Source: Nitrospiraceae bacterium (lineage in GTDB: Bacteria; Nitrospirota; Thermodesulfovibrionia; Thermodesulfovibrionales; UBA6898). Taken from it: 64,000 nt of DNA. Below, one piece after another: positions 1 to 8,855 of this stretch; position 1 is the first letter of the stretch; every line of letters starts with the position of its first letter. The notes beneath the pieces are model-generated. The model searched no databases. It had not been told where the DNA came from and saw only the letters and a list, made by a program, of their open reading frames with translations. Made by a program: the position numbers and the translations under genes. The stretch lies in the NCBI GenBank assembly GCA_020347665.1, contig CP070737.1, forward strand, positions 1,075,189 through 1,139,188. Direction: 5' to 3'.

Positions 1-1
1 G

Positions 2-1252
2 CGACCGGGGGACATCCTGCTTTCCGTAAATACAAAACCGTTATATGATGTAATCGATTATATGTTTTACAAGGATACGTGCGATACGGCGTCCGGAACA
101 AATGAAGTGGTATTTACCGCGAGGAAAAAAGGATCGCGTAAAATAGTACAACTACATTCGGACCATACAGAAGATCTTGGATTAACTCTTAAGCCCCTTG
201 TCGTGAAAACGTGTAAAAATAACTGTATTTTCTGTTTTGTCAAACAGTTACCAAGGGGGCTCAGAAAATCGCTTTATATCAAGGATGAAGATTACAGACT
301 CTCTTTCCTGTACGGTAATTATATTACTCTTTCGAACATGGACGCAAAAGACAAAAAGAGAATAGTGGAAAAAAGGCTCAGTCCGCTTTATATCTCGGTT
401 CATACTACCAATAAGACATTGCGTAACAAAATGCTTGGCAATTCTCGTGCGCCAGACATAATGAAAGAGTTGAAGTTTTTTGCAGATCATAAGATTCGAA
501 TGCATATTCAGGTAGTGCTCTGCCCCGGGTTTAATGATGGAAAAGAACTCGGGCACACCATTCGTGATTTATATAAATATTTCCCCTACACTTCCTCCAT
601 CGCGGTTGTTCCCGTGGGATTAACGAAATACCGCACAGTTGATCTGAAGCCGGTCGAAAAAGACGATGCTATTAAAACCATACATATTATTGAATCTTTT
701 CAGAAGCGATTCATGAAAAAGCATGGAGATCCTTTTGTTTACTGTTCCGATGAACTATATATTAAGGCAGGACTGCCTTTTCCACGAATCCGCAATTACG
801 GCAGTTTTCCTCAGGTTGAAAACGGCGTAGGCATGGTACCGCTCTTTAACAGTCAGGCAAGAAAAGTTAATTTCCCGGATTTCATGCCAAAAAAAGTACG
901 CTTTCTTACCTTTACCGGGACGTCCTTCTATCCTTTTTTGAACAAATTGATTCAGAAGCTGCGTGAAAAAGAAGATATTACGATAGAAATAATTCCCATA
1001 GAAAACACGTTTTTCGGTTCTTCAGTAACGTGCGCCGGTCTGCTGACAGGTCGTGATATCATTAAATCATTGCACGGCATTGCTCGTGAACATGATATTC
1101 TTATTGTTCCTGACGTTGTTCTCAATGAAGACAAGACATTCCTCATTGATAGCGTTTCTCTGGTAGACATAGAAAACGCACTGGGCGTGAAGGTCGTTAC
1201 AACCGATAGTTCACCGCAAGGTCTTGTCAATACAATATCAAGCTACTGTTAA
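2..1252 (+). CDS. DUF512-family radical-SAM-like protein, 5' end outside window
   Basis: The reading frame is open from the first bases, so the start codon lies upstream of the window. The first visible residues (RPGDILLSVN) look like the end of a PDZ-like domain, which is the usual N-terminus of DUF512 proteins. A CxxxCxxC cluster (CKNNCIFC, about residues 71-78 of the visible part) matches the iron-sulfur binding motif of radical SAM enzymes and is followed by the family-typical FVKQLPRGLR. The rest fits the C-terminal DUF512 domain. The exact reaction of this family is not established as far as I know. The stop lies 13 bases before aroE, so the two are probably cotranscribed. Family confidence is high; function is open. 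Confidence 0.9.
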   Translation, partial: RPGDILLSVNTKPLYDVIDYMFYKDTCDTASGTNEVVFTARKKGSRKIVQLHSDHTEDLGLTLKPLVVKTCKNNCIFCFVKQLPRGLRKSLYIKDEDYRLSFLYGNYITLSNMDAKDKKRIVEKRLSPLYISVHTTNKTLRNKMLGNSRAPDIMKELKFFADHKIRMHIQVVLCPGFNDGKELGHTIRDLYKYFPYTSSIAVVPVGLTKYRTVDLKPVEKDDAIKTIHIIESFQKRFMKKHGDPFVYCSDELYIKAGLPFPRIRNYGSFPQVENGVGMVPLFNSQARKVNFPDFMPKKVRFLTFTGTSFYPFLNKLIQKLREKEDITIEIIPIENTFFGSSVTCAGLLTGRDIIKSLHGIAREHDILIVPDVVLNEDKTFLIDSVSLVDIENALGVKVVTTDSSPQGLVNTISSYC

Positions 1253-1265
1253 GAGAGGGAAAATA

Positions 1266-2090
1266 ATGTATATTAAAGGAAACACAAGAATAACAGGACT
1301 GTTCGGGTACCCTGTGGAACACTCTTTTTCTCCCCCGATGCATAATGCAGCATTCGATCATCTCGGGCTGAACTTCTGTTACCTGCCATTTGCCGTTCAT
1401 CCCGCTTCCCTTAAGGCCGCTGTGGAATCAGTACGGGCACTCAATATGGCGGGAGTAAATGTAACAATACCCCATAAAGAGGCTGTCATTCCATTCCTGG
1501 ACAGCCTTGACGATGAGGCCGCCTTTATCGGTGCTGTTAACACCATAGTGAACTCAGACGGCACCTTGACCGGCTTTAATACAGACGGCAGAGGTTTTCT
1601 CAGATCGTTAAAAGAACATAATATCCATCCAGAAGACAAAACTATACTTATGATCGGTGCCGGCGGAGCATCCCGTGCAATCAGCTATTATCTGAGCAGA
1701 ACAGCCTTTCAAATGCATTTTTCTGACATTGACAGGAAGAAATCAGATAAACTGGTATCGGATCTGAGTTCAATGGTAGGCAACGTTTCCGTCCTTCAGA
1801 ATCTGAAGAATCTTGAACAATATGAAATAATTATCAATGCCACCCCTCTGGGATTAAAAGAGGAGGACCCCCTACCGTTTGACGTTTCTGCCCTTGCAGA
1901 TCACCAGATCGTATGTGATCTCATTTACAAAACTACGAGACTTCTTGAACATGCCGCCCGAAGAGGGTGCCGGACACTGGATGGATCCGGCATGCTTCTC
2001 TGGCAGGGTGCGCTCTCCTTTGAGCTCTGGACGCATGTCTCACCACCCATTGATATTATGAAAAAAGCGTTGACAGACCAAATGAAATGA
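1266..2090 (+). CDS. aroE: Shikimate dehydrogenase (NADP+)
   Basis: Reduces 3-dehydroshikimate to shikimate in aromatic amino acid synthesis, in the cytosol. The 274-residue protein shows the substrate-binding SFSP near the N-terminus, NVTIPHKE with the catalytic lysine, FNTDGRG with the catalytic aspartate, a Rossmann glycine motif GAGGASRA and the C-terminal LLWQGALSFELW. I chose ATG 1266 because a purine-rich GAGAGGGA sits just upstream and the protein then begins at the usual place. An upstream ATG at 1224 lies inside the preceding gene and would add 14 unconserved residues. Length is normal for the family. Confidence 0.95.
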   Translation: MYIKGNTRITGLFGYPVEHSFSPPMHNAAFDHLGLNFCYLPFAVHPASLKAAVESVRALNMAGVNVTIPHKEAVIPFLDSLDDEAAFIGAVNTIVNSDGTLTGFNTDGRGFLRSLKEHNIHPEDKTILMIGAGGASRAISYYLSRTAFQMHFSDIDRKKSDKLVSDLSSMVGNVSVLQNLKNLEQYEIIINATPLGLKEEDPLPFDVSALADHQIVCDLIYKTTRLLEHAARRGCRTLDGSGMLLWQGALSFELWTHVSPPIDIMKKALTDQMK

Positions 2091-2093
2091 TGT

Positions 2094-2110
2094 CTGGCAT
2101 ACTTTTTGCC
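2094..2110 (+). promoter_or_regulatory. Candidate sigma-54 (-24/-12) promoter of the lpt-rpoN operon
   Basis: CTGGCATACTTTTTGCC lies between aroE and lptC. It has the GG at -24 and GC at -12 separated by exactly ten bases, and matches the sigma-54 core TGGCA...TTGC. The predicted transcript start near 2121 leaves about 26 bases of leader before lptC. Because rpoN is three genes downstream, this would be an autoregulatory arrangement. A match this good could occur by chance about once per 100 kb, so the position is the main support. Confidence 0.45.
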
Positions 2111-2146
2111 TTTACTTATAAATCCCCTGTGTGATAAACTTTTTTC

Positions 2147-2662
2147 ATGAAGAATTTCATGTTTTTTCCTCTTGCAGCGCTTTTTTTTATCCTTTTTGTT
2201 CTTCTCTTAAAAAGTGAAGACAAAAGGGACTTCCAGGTTCATTTTCAGGGAGCGTCATTTATCGAAGGCATGAAAATTATTAACAAAAGAAACGGACATG
2301 AAAGCTGGGTATTGACCGCCAAGCGAGCGGATATTGACGAACACCATAATACGGCTCATCTTGAAGACATGGAAATGACAATAAAAGAAAAGGGCCTGCT
2401 GTTGCATGCGGAATCGGGGATATATGATTTAACAGATAAAACGCTTACGATCACCAGTACGGTCACTGCTGACAACAAAAGCTACTCTTTGATTACTGAT
2501 AATGTTACATTGAACAGCTCGACACATAATATCGCCTCGGCAGGCAATGTGAAAATAAATGGAAAAACGTTCACGATTGAAGGCACGGGAATGGAAATCA
2601 CCAACAGGAAACAGAATGTACGGATATTGAAGGATGTTACGGCTACATTTAATAACAATTAG
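2147..2662 (+). CDS. lptC: LPS export protein LptC
   Basis: LptC is the bitopic inner-membrane subunit that passes lipopolysaccharide from the LptBFG transporter to the periplasmic LptA bridge. The 171-residue protein has one N-terminal membrane segment (about residues 4-21) followed by a beta-rich periplasmic domain with the alternating pattern of the LptC/OstA fold, such as the stretch around ANLEDMEMTI-like residues 72-85. Length is close to the family norm. It overlaps lptA by 29 bases. No strong ribosome binding site is seen. The assignment rests on fold-like pattern plus the lptC-lptA-lptB order, which is very common. Confidence 0.85.
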   Translation: MKNFMFFPLAALFFILFVLLLKSEDKRDFQVHFQGASFIEGMKIINKRNGHESWVLTAKRADIDEHHNTAHLEDMEMTIKEKGLLLHAESGIYDLTDKTLTITSTVTADNKSYSLITDNVTLNSSTHNIASAGNVKINGKTFTIEGTGMEITNRKQNVRILKDVTATFNNN

Positions 2663-3098
2663 TGTAATCCTGGTAGCGTTGGTTGCGCATCAGGGAACGT
2701 TCGCTGAAGACATTTCAGAAAAGGTAAAAGGCCCTATTCAAGTTACATCTGACACATTGACCGCAGATAAAATCGCCCGAACAATGTTATTTGAACATAA
2801 TGTTATTGCACGATCTCAAGACATGACGCTCTATGCAGATAAAATGGTCGTCACGTATAAAAAAGAAACCGGGGACGTTTCGGTGATAGAAGCAACTGGT
2901 TCTGTTAAACTTAATAAAGATACACAATTGATTACTGCTCAGACAGCAACATATTATGCGGATGAAGATAAGGTAGTTTTTTCAGGAAATCCCCGTGCAC
3001 TGGATGGGGAGAATGTTGTTACCGGCACAAGAATGATTTATTTTATTTCTGACGATCGTACATATGTCGAAAACAGCTCAGTGTATCTGAAAGAATGA
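2634..3098 (+). CDS. lptA: LPS transport periplasmic protein LptA (OstA-like)
   Basis: LptA forms the periplasmic bridge that carries LPS to the outer membrane. The 154-residue protein begins with a signal peptide (about residues 1-24, cleavage after GTFA) and continues with the beta-jellyroll repeats of the OstA domain; ITVTSDTL-like residues (IQVTSDTLTADK) and the FEHNVIARSQDMTLYADKM stretch are family-typical. The start lies inside lptC, so translation is probably coupled. It is followed 12 bases later by lptB. Confidence 0.9.
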   Translation: MLRLHLITISVILVALVAHQGTFAEDISEKVKGPIQVTSDTLTADKIARTMLFEHNVIARSQDMTLYADKMVVTYKKETGDVSVIEATGSVKLNKDTQLITAQTATYYADEDKVVFSGNPRALDGENVVTGTRMIYFISDDRTYVENSSVYLKE

Positions 3099-3110
3099 GA
3101 GATATGGCTT

Positions 3111-3833
3111 ATGAGTAATCTTGCAGTTAATGGTCTTTACAAAAAGTACGGCAGTAACGTTGTTCTTAATAACATTGATCTTGCTGTCTCTACGGGAGAA
3201 ATTGTTGGCCTTCTTGGTCCAAACGGTGCGGGCAAGACAACAACTTTTTATATGATCCTCGGATTGATACCATGCGAACGTGGCAGTATTCTTCTTGATG
3301 ACGAAGATATTAGTACATTGCCGATGTATCAAAGGGCCCGCAGAGGAATTAGTTATCTTCCTCAGGAACCATCAATTTTCAGAAAACTCTCTGTTGAGGA
3401 TAATCTTAAGGCTGTACTTGAAATCGCGGGATATTCAGACACGGAAACCAATTCCCGGGTATCCCGGTTACTCAGAGAATTCAACCTTCTGGAAGCATCA
3501 CAACGGTATGGGTATCGTCTTTCCGGCGGGGAGAGGAGACGCACTGAAATAGCCAGGGCAATTGCAACCCAGCCAACCTTCATACTGTTTGATGAACCCT
3601 TTGCAGGCATTGATCCCATTGCAATTATTGAATTAAAAAAAATGCTTTCATATCTTAAGAATAAAGGACTTGGGATAATCATCACAGACCACAATGTAAG
3701 AGACACCCTCTCAATCACCGACAGGGCTTACATCATCAATAGTGGTGAAATTCTTGATGAGGGTGCTCCTGACGAGCTGATTAGTATGCCCAGAGTAAAA
3801 GAAGTATATTTAGGGGAGGAGTTTAAACTGTAA
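3111..3833 (+). CDS. lptB: LPS export ABC transporter ATP-binding protein LptB
   Basis: Cytosolic ATPase that powers LPS extraction by LptFG. The 240 residues contain Walker A (GPNGAGKTT, about 36-44), the Q-loop region (YLPQEPSIF), the ABC signature (LSGGERRR, about 138-145), Walker B with catalytic glutamate (FILFDEPFAGIDP) and the switch histidine (ITDHNVRDT). These match LptB closely. Its stop codon overlaps the rpoN start (ATGG after TAATG), giving tight coupling with sigma-54, the usual order in proteobacteria. lptF and lptG are not in this window. Confidence 0.96.
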   Translation: MSNLAVNGLYKKYGSNVVLNNIDLAVSTGEIVGLLGPNGAGKTTTFYMILGLIPCERGSILLDDEDISTLPMYQRARRGISYLPQEPSIFRKLSVEDNLKAVLEIAGYSDTETNSRVSRLLREFNLLEASQRYGYRLSGGERRRTEIARAIATQPTFILFDEPFAGIDPIAIIELKKMLSYLKNKGLGIIITDHNVRDTLSITDRAYIINSGEILDEGAPDELISMPRVKEVYLGEEFKL

Positions 3834-5296
3834 TGGCCTTGGAAAGTCGTCTTGAATTAAAACTTTCGCAGAAACTGGTATTGACTCCACAGCTTCAGAT
3901 AGCGATAAAACTGCTTCATATGCCACAACTGGAGTTATCCCAGACCCTGACGAATGAGCTGACCGAAAATCCTTTGCTTGAAGCAGCTGATGCTACTACT
4001 ACCGAAGAAATACCTCAGGAAGAAAAAGAAATGGTTGAGTCATATGATGATCAGGATCAGGATGACTCTGAGTTACCCCTTGAGAAGATGATCCGCTTTG
4101 CTTCAGAGGATTACTTCGAAGAAAGAGGATCAGACGGGAGAGATCTCGGATACTTTACCCCGGGCAATACGGCTAAACCCTCTTTTGAATATTTTCTCAG
4201 CAATACTACAGACATATATGATTATCTTTCCTGGCAGCTTCGACTTTCTAAGGCAGACGAAGATATGAGAAGTTTGTGCAGAATGATTATCGGCAATCTT
4301 AATGAAAATGGTTATCTGAATCTCTCCGTAGAGGAACTCATGGAGCTGACGAAAAGGGATAGTGAATCTGTCGAAAAAGCCATTGCTTTAATTCAGAGCT
4401 TTGATCCTCCCGGCGTCGGGGCAAGAAATATTACGGAATGTCTTAGGCTTCAGTTAAAATTACTCAATCTTCAGGGAACTCTTGTTGAAAATATTATAAT
4501 ACATAATCTTGATTTTGTCGGGAAAAAGAAATATACTGAAATCGCCAAACTATACAATGTTTCCCTTGATGAGGTAATTTCAGCGGTAAAAATCATAGAA
4601 GGACTTGAGCCTAAGCCCGGCAGAAACTTGTCCGCCGCTGCCACCAACTATGTCGTTCCTGATGTGTATATCGTTAAAACCGATAATGGCTATCAGATCG
4701 TTTTGAATGACGAGGGCTTACCCAGATTAAGGATCAGCAGTTATTACCAAAAATTACTGAAACAGAAACAGACCCTTTCAAAGGATGACAAGCAGTTCCT
4801 GGAAGAAAAACTCAGGTCAGCAATATGGTTGCTCAAGAGTCTGGATCAGCGAAACAAGACTATTTACAGGGTTACAGAGACCATTTTGAATTTCCAAAAA
4901 GATTTCTTCGATATGGACATACATCATCTTAAGCCAATGAACTTAAAAGACATCGCCACCGAACTGAATCTCCATGAAAGTACGGTTAGTCGTGTCACGT
5001 CGAACAAGTACGTGGCGTGTTCGGATGGTGTTTTTAGCTTCAAGTATTTTTTTAGCAATTCAATTCAAGGTGAGTTAGGAGGCGTATCATCAACATCGAT
5101 CAAGGAAATGATGCGGCGGATCATTTCTGAAGAAGATTCACGCAAACCGCTGAGTGACATGCATATCGTCGAATTACTAAAAAACAGGAATATAACTATT
5201 GCACGAAGGACCGTTGCGAAATATAGAGAAGAATTAAGAATTCCTTCTCACTCCCAAAGAAAACGTTTTATCGCCGACACACCAAACTCTCGTTAA
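3833..5296 (+). CDS. rpoN: RNA polymerase sigma-54 factor
   Basis: Directs RNA polymerase to -24/-12 promoters that need AAA+ activators. The 487-residue protein has the Gln/Leu-rich region I (LELKLSQKLVLTPQLQ, residues 4-19), an acidic region II (about 58-90), the core-binding domain, a helix-turn-helix (LHESTVSRVTSNKYV) and the RpoN box (ARRTVAKYRE) near the C-terminus. All regions are complete. It overlaps lptB by one base and is followed by hpf. A candidate sigma-54 promoter lies upstream of lptC. Confidence 0.98.
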   Translation: MALESRLELKLSQKLVLTPQLQIAIKLLHMPQLELSQTLTNELTENPLLEAADATTTEEIPQEEKEMVESYDDQDQDDSELPLEKMIRFASEDYFEERGSDGRDLGYFTPGNTAKPSFEYFLSNTTDIYDYLSWQLRLSKADEDMRSLCRMIIGNLNENGYLNLSVEELMELTKRDSESVEKAIALIQSFDPPGVGARNITECLRLQLKLLNLQGTLVENIIIHNLDFVGKKKYTEIAKLYNVSLDEVISAVKIIEGLEPKPGRNLSAAATNYVVPDVYIVKTDNGYQIVLNDEGLPRLRISSYYQKLLKQKQTLSKDDKQFLEEKLRSAIWLLKSLDQRNKTIYRVTETILNFQKDFFDMDIHHLKPMNLKDIATELNLHESTVSRVTSNKYVACSDGVFSFKYFFSNSIQGELGGVSSTSIKEMMRRIISEEDSRKPLSDMHIVELLKNRNITIARRTVAKYREELRIPSHSQRKRFIADTPNSR

Positions 5297-5309
5297 AAAG
5301 GAGAATATT

Positions 5310-5834
5310 ATGAATATCATTATCAACGGCAAGCATCTTGATATTACACCTGCACTGAAAAAATATGCCGGAGGCAAAATAAAAAAGTTCGAGCGTTATC
5401 TTTCCGATATATCAGAGGCGGTTGTAACGCTCAGTATCGAAAAATATCGGCATAAGGCCGAAGTGCTTTTAAAAGTAAATGGTGTATTGATTCAGGCTGA
5501 AGGTGTTACCGGAGAAATTTATTCATCTATCGACGAGGTTTCAGAGAAACTTGAAAGGCAGATCAAGAAATATAAAGAAAAGCTTGTTTCCCACAGAAGG
5601 TATGCCGACAAAAGTTCGGGTGAAAATATTGAAGCGTCTGTTGTTGGAGAAAGTGGAATGATTATCAAAAATAAGCGGTTCGAACTAAAACCGATGAGTG
5701 CTGACGAAGCATCGATGCAGATGGAACTGCTTGATAAAGATTTTTTTATTTTTCTGAATGCTATAAGCGGAGATATTAATGTTATCTATCGCCGCAAAGA
5801 TGGTAATTTTGGGCTCATAGAACCGATAAAATAA
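5310..5834 (+). CDS. hpf: Ribosome hibernation promoting factor, long form
   Basis: Binds the 30S decoding centre and, in the long form, dimerises ribosomes into inactive 100S particles. The N-terminal half (residues 1-100) has the HPF/YfiA pattern (MNIIINGKHLDITPALKKY at the start). A linker follows, then the C-terminal dimerisation domain (about 117-174) with RFELKPMSADEA and FFIFLNAISGDINVIYRRKDG. At 174 residues it is a long HPF. A clear site AAAAGGAGAA precedes the ATG. Placement after rpoN is the classic order. Confidence 0.95.
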   Translation: MNIIINGKHLDITPALKKYAGGKIKKFERYLSDISEAVVTLSIEKYRHKAEVLLKVNGVLIQAEGVTGEIYSSIDEVSEKLERQIKKYKEKLVSHRRYADKSSGENIEASVVGESGMIIKNKRFELKPMSADEASMQMELLDKDFFIFLNAISGDINVIYRRKDGNFGLIEPIK

Positions 5835-5844
5835 CAGTTCTTTT

Positions 5845-6741
5845 GTGATCCAGAAAAAAATCAAAAAGACAGAAAAAGGCCGCATTTCAGAAATAAATTC
5901 GCAGATTGTGTTTATAACCGGTCTTTCCGGCTCAGGCAAAACAGTTGCCTTGAGATCTTTGGAAGATCTGGATTTCTTCTGTGTTGATAACTTGCCGGTT
6001 TCTCTCGTTACTGCACTGGTATCGAAAATATCTGATAATATCAGAAGTCGAAATATTGCTGTTGGTATTGATATCCGCGAAAAAGAGTTTCTTTCTGATA
6101 TTGATTCAGTTATCAAAACTCTCGGGAAAGCATATACTATTACAATAATATTTCTTGAAGCGGAAACTGACGTTCTCATTCGAAGGTTTAAGGAAACACG
6201 CAGACCACACCCTCTGGGAGGCACGTTAAGGGATGCGATCCGCTCCGAAAGAAGAAGTCTCGCTTCGCTCAGGAAAAAAGCTGACAGGATCATTGAAACA
6301 TCATCTTTTACGCCGCATCAGCTCAGAAAATACATATCATCTATCGCGTTTCCTAAGAGAGATTCGCAGGAATTAACGGTCAGCCTTATTTCATTTGGCT
6401 TCAAGTATGGTGCACCTGATCATATCGATCTCCTCTTTGACGTGCGATTTCTGCCGAATCCGAATTTTATACCGACATTAAAGCATCTCACCGGTATTGA
6501 CAAAGCTGTGTCTCACTATGTTTTAAAGCACAGGGAATCAAAATCATTTATGTCAAAAATAAAGGACCTTCTCGATTTTCTTCTCCCGCAATATGTGAAG
6601 GAAGGCAGAGCATATCTTTCAATAGCTGTCGGATGCACAGGGGGGAACCACCGCTCCCCGGCAATAATTGAAGCAGTTGCAAAGCATATTTCCAAGAAAA
6701 ACAGAGAGGTAAGAATCGTTCATAGAGATATTTCGAGTTGA
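5845..6741 (+). CDS. rapZ: RNase adapter / nucleotide-binding protein RapZ (YvcJ family)
   Basis: P-loop NTPase family which in Escherichia coli hands the small RNA GlmZ to RNase E; outside enterobacteria its role is less clear. The 298-residue protein has Walker A GLSGSGKT (about residues 27-34), the DNLP motif, FLEAETDVLIRRFKETRR, and in the C-terminal domain DVRFLPNP and GCTGGNHRSPAI. The start is GTG 5845 with about 25 residues before the P-loop domain; no ATG is closer. No ptsN or hprK is seen next to it, unlike many rpoN loci. Confidence 0.93.
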   Translation: MIQKKIKKTEKGRISEINSQIVFITGLSGSGKTVALRSLEDLDFFCVDNLPVSLVTALVSKISDNIRSRNIAVGIDIREKEFLSDIDSVIKTLGKAYTITIIFLEAETDVLIRRFKETRRPHPLGGTLRDAIRSERRSLASLRKKADRIIETSSFTPHQLRKYISSIAFPKRDSQELTVSLISFGFKYGAPDHIDLLFDVRFLPNPNFIPTLKHLTGIDKAVSHYVLKHRESKSFMSKIKDLLDFLLPQYVKEGRAYLSIAVGCTGGNHRSPAIIEAVAKHISKKNREVRIVHRDISS

Positions 6742-6774
6742 AATACCTCCATGGTTATATGCAGCCCCGCTGAA

Positions 6775-6796
6775 GGAACTGTCAGCTGACAGTTCC
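6775..6796. repeat. 22-bp perfect palindrome upstream of priA
   Basis: GGAACTGTCAG followed by its exact reverse complement lies 35 bases before the priA ATG and 33 bases after rapZ. It could form a 9-bp hairpin with an AGCT loop or be a dimeric repressor operator. It is not followed by a T run, so it is not a standard terminator. Confidence 0.85.
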
Positions 6797-6831
6797 CCAT
6801 TCCAAGCGGAATCACAGAACACGTCTTCATT

Positions 6832-8748
6832 ATGCTAAAATCCTCTATGAGATACTTCGATATAGTTTTCCCGATAAATCTTACTCCCTTAACGTACAGA
6901 TGTCCGAAGGCATTCGATCGTACCGCACAACCGGGTATGGTTGTTTCGGCTCCGCTAAAAAACAAGATTATGAAAGGTATTCTGCTGGAAAGAAAAGATC
7001 CACCTCCCGAAGGCGCGATCAAATATTTCAATGAAATCCATGGTGAATCAGCGGTACTCAGCAAAGGGCTCCTGAAGCTGCTGAGATGGCTGTCTGATTA
7101 TTATATAACCACCGAAGGCAGTATCGTGATGCATTCTTTTCCTCGAGAACTGTTCGAAAAAATCCTGATGAGAAAAACCAAAAAAAATATATCTTCCTAT
7201 GGCAGCATTGATTTTATGGATATATCTGATGACGATATTACTGACATTACAGAATCCTTTTCCATAGCCAATTACCATACCTTTCTGATTCATGCACCAT
7301 CTCTGTTGTTCGCATATTCACTGTTACCGACCTTTCTCAAAAAACACAAGACTATCATAATCCTGCTCCCCGAGGTGTCGCATGCAAATCTTATCTTTAA
7401 TTCTCTTAAGGATCATTGCAAGGGTAACATATGTATATTACACGGAGAAATTTCTAAAGGCAGACGGTCGGCATACATAGAGGGGATTTTATCCGGTAAA
7501 TACACCGTAGTTATCGGAACACGATTTGCGCTATTCGCTCCTCTGAAAAATGTCCACTCGATCGTAGTGCTCAATGAGAACAGTAGTTCATACAAACTCG
7601 AAGAGGGTATACGATATAATCTAAGAGATGTGGCCGTAATGAGAGGATTTATGGAGAAAGCACCTGTTTATCTCCTTTCTGCAAACCCTTCGGTCGATTC
7701 ATATTCCAATGCGCTAGCGGGCAAATACACACTATTAAGGCCTTCATTCCGTCCAAAACGCCCACGGTTCACAATCATTGACATGCGATTTGAAAAAATA
7801 ATAAAACCGATGTTCTCACGATCAGTTTATATCACATCGCGAAACAGGATAAAAGAAGGCAAACGAATTATTTTTGTAATTAATAGAAGGGGGTATACAA
7901 CCCTTTTTCACTGCCTGGACTGCGATCATATTGAAAGCTGCAGTCACTGTAATATTCCTCTTATACTGCATAAGAATGATGCATCTCTTAAATGTCATTA
8001 CTGCGGTGAATTACGTGAGGTGCCCGAACGGTGCAGCAGATGCGCTAGTTATAACCTTGAATTGCTTGGTGCAGGGACTCAAAAGATACAGGAAGTTTTG
8101 CGTGATTCGTTTGGCATAAAAGCGATTAGATTCGATAGCGATACAGCAAAAAAGAAAGCAGGCATTCAGGATCTCCTTCAAATTGTCTCCAGTGATTCAT
8201 CAAAAGTAATCGTAGGGACAAAGATGATGACCAGAAAAATTAGCATATCAGAGAAATTCTCTTTGGCTGTTGTACTGAACGCAGACAGTTATTTAAACAT
8301 CCCTGATTTCAGAGCTCAGGAAAAGGCTTTCGTGGAGTTTCATTCTCTATTGGACCTCGTTGATTCTTCCGGTGAAATCATTATTCAGACACGGTTTCCC
8401 CAAAATCCTTTGTTCAGGCATCTCAAAGCAGGGGATTATGAATCCTTTGTTAGAGAAGAGCTCCTTATACGAAAAGAGCTACAGTATCCACCTCATTCAA
8501 GACTGTTAAAGATTATTCTCTCAGAAAATGGCACGATGGCAGACAGAATTATCAAAAGCATCCATGATTGTGAGAAAAATATCGAAATTCTCGGTCCGAC
8601 GGTGCAGAAGAGCCGAAACAGGGCAGATGAAATAATTATCATGCTTAAATCCAGAGACCGGCAGACTCTAAACCGTGCCATGAAGTCACTGCTATTGGAA
8701 TACGCAGAACTGAAGAACAGTATTAAAGTGGACAGAGACCCTTTCTAA
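6832..8748 (+). CDS. priA: PriA-like primosomal protein lacking helicase motifs
   Basis: PriA reloads the replisome at stalled forks. The 638-residue protein keeps the 3'-DNA-binding N-terminal domain, both zinc sites (eight cysteines as four CxxC pairs, about residues 361-405, for example CLDC, CSHC, CHYC, CSRC) and the C-terminal domain (ELQYPPHSRLLKI). The ATPase motifs are gone: Walker A GVTGSGKTE is replaced by APSLLFAYS (about 155), DEEH by NENS (about 246), GSATPS by LSANPS and the arginine finger region GRAGR by VDSSGE (about 510). The flanking residues remain alignable, so this is decay of catalytic residues, not a deletion. Helicase-less PriA proteins are known in Actinobacteria and Deinococcus. 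ATG 6847 is an alternative start; neither start has a clear ribosome site. Confidence 0.9.
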   Translation: MLKSSMRYFDIVFPINLTPLTYRCPKAFDRTAQPGMVVSAPLKNKIMKGILLERKDPPPEGAIKYFNEIHGESAVLSKGLLKLLRWLSDYYITTEGSIVMHSFPRELFEKILMRKTKKNISSYGSIDFMDISDDDITDITESFSIANYHTFLIHAPSLLFAYSLLPTFLKKHKTIIILLPEVSHANLIFNSLKDHCKGNICILHGEISKGRRSAYIEGILSGKYTVVIGTRFALFAPLKNVHSIVVLNENSSSYKLEEGIRYNLRDVAVMRGFMEKAPVYLLSANPSVDSYSNALAGKYTLLRPSFRPKRPRFTIIDMRFEKIIKPMFSRSVYITSRNRIKEGKRIIFVINRRGYTTLFHCLDCDHIESCSHCNIPLILHKNDASLKCHYCGELREVPERCSRCASYNLELLGAGTQKIQEVLRDSFGIKAIRFDSDTAKKKAGIQDLLQIVSSDSSKVIVGTKMMTRKISISEKFSLAVVLNADSYLNIPDFRAQEKAFVEFHSLLDLVDSSGEIIIQTRFPQNPLFRHLKAGDYESFVREELLIRKELQYPPHSRLLKIILSENGTMADRIIKSIHDCEKNIEILGPTVQKSRNRADEIIIMLKSRDRQTLNRAMKSLLLEYAELKNSIKVDRDPF

Positions 8749-8855
8749 GGAGTTCACATAATAATATCTTCTCGGAAGACCAATACAATTACCCAGCTCT
8801 GTATCATTGCACAGAATGACTCCTCTATGAGGCAAGGATTTTACGGGAAATGCCG

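Noticed and set aside
1224-1265. Upstream ATG for aroE
   Set aside because: It lies inside the DUF512 gene and adds residues before the normal N-terminus; GAGAGGGA supports 1266.
5685-6293. 202-codon open frame on the minus strand across hpf and rapZ
   Set aside because: It is antisense to two well-supported genes and its translation shows no recognisable domain.
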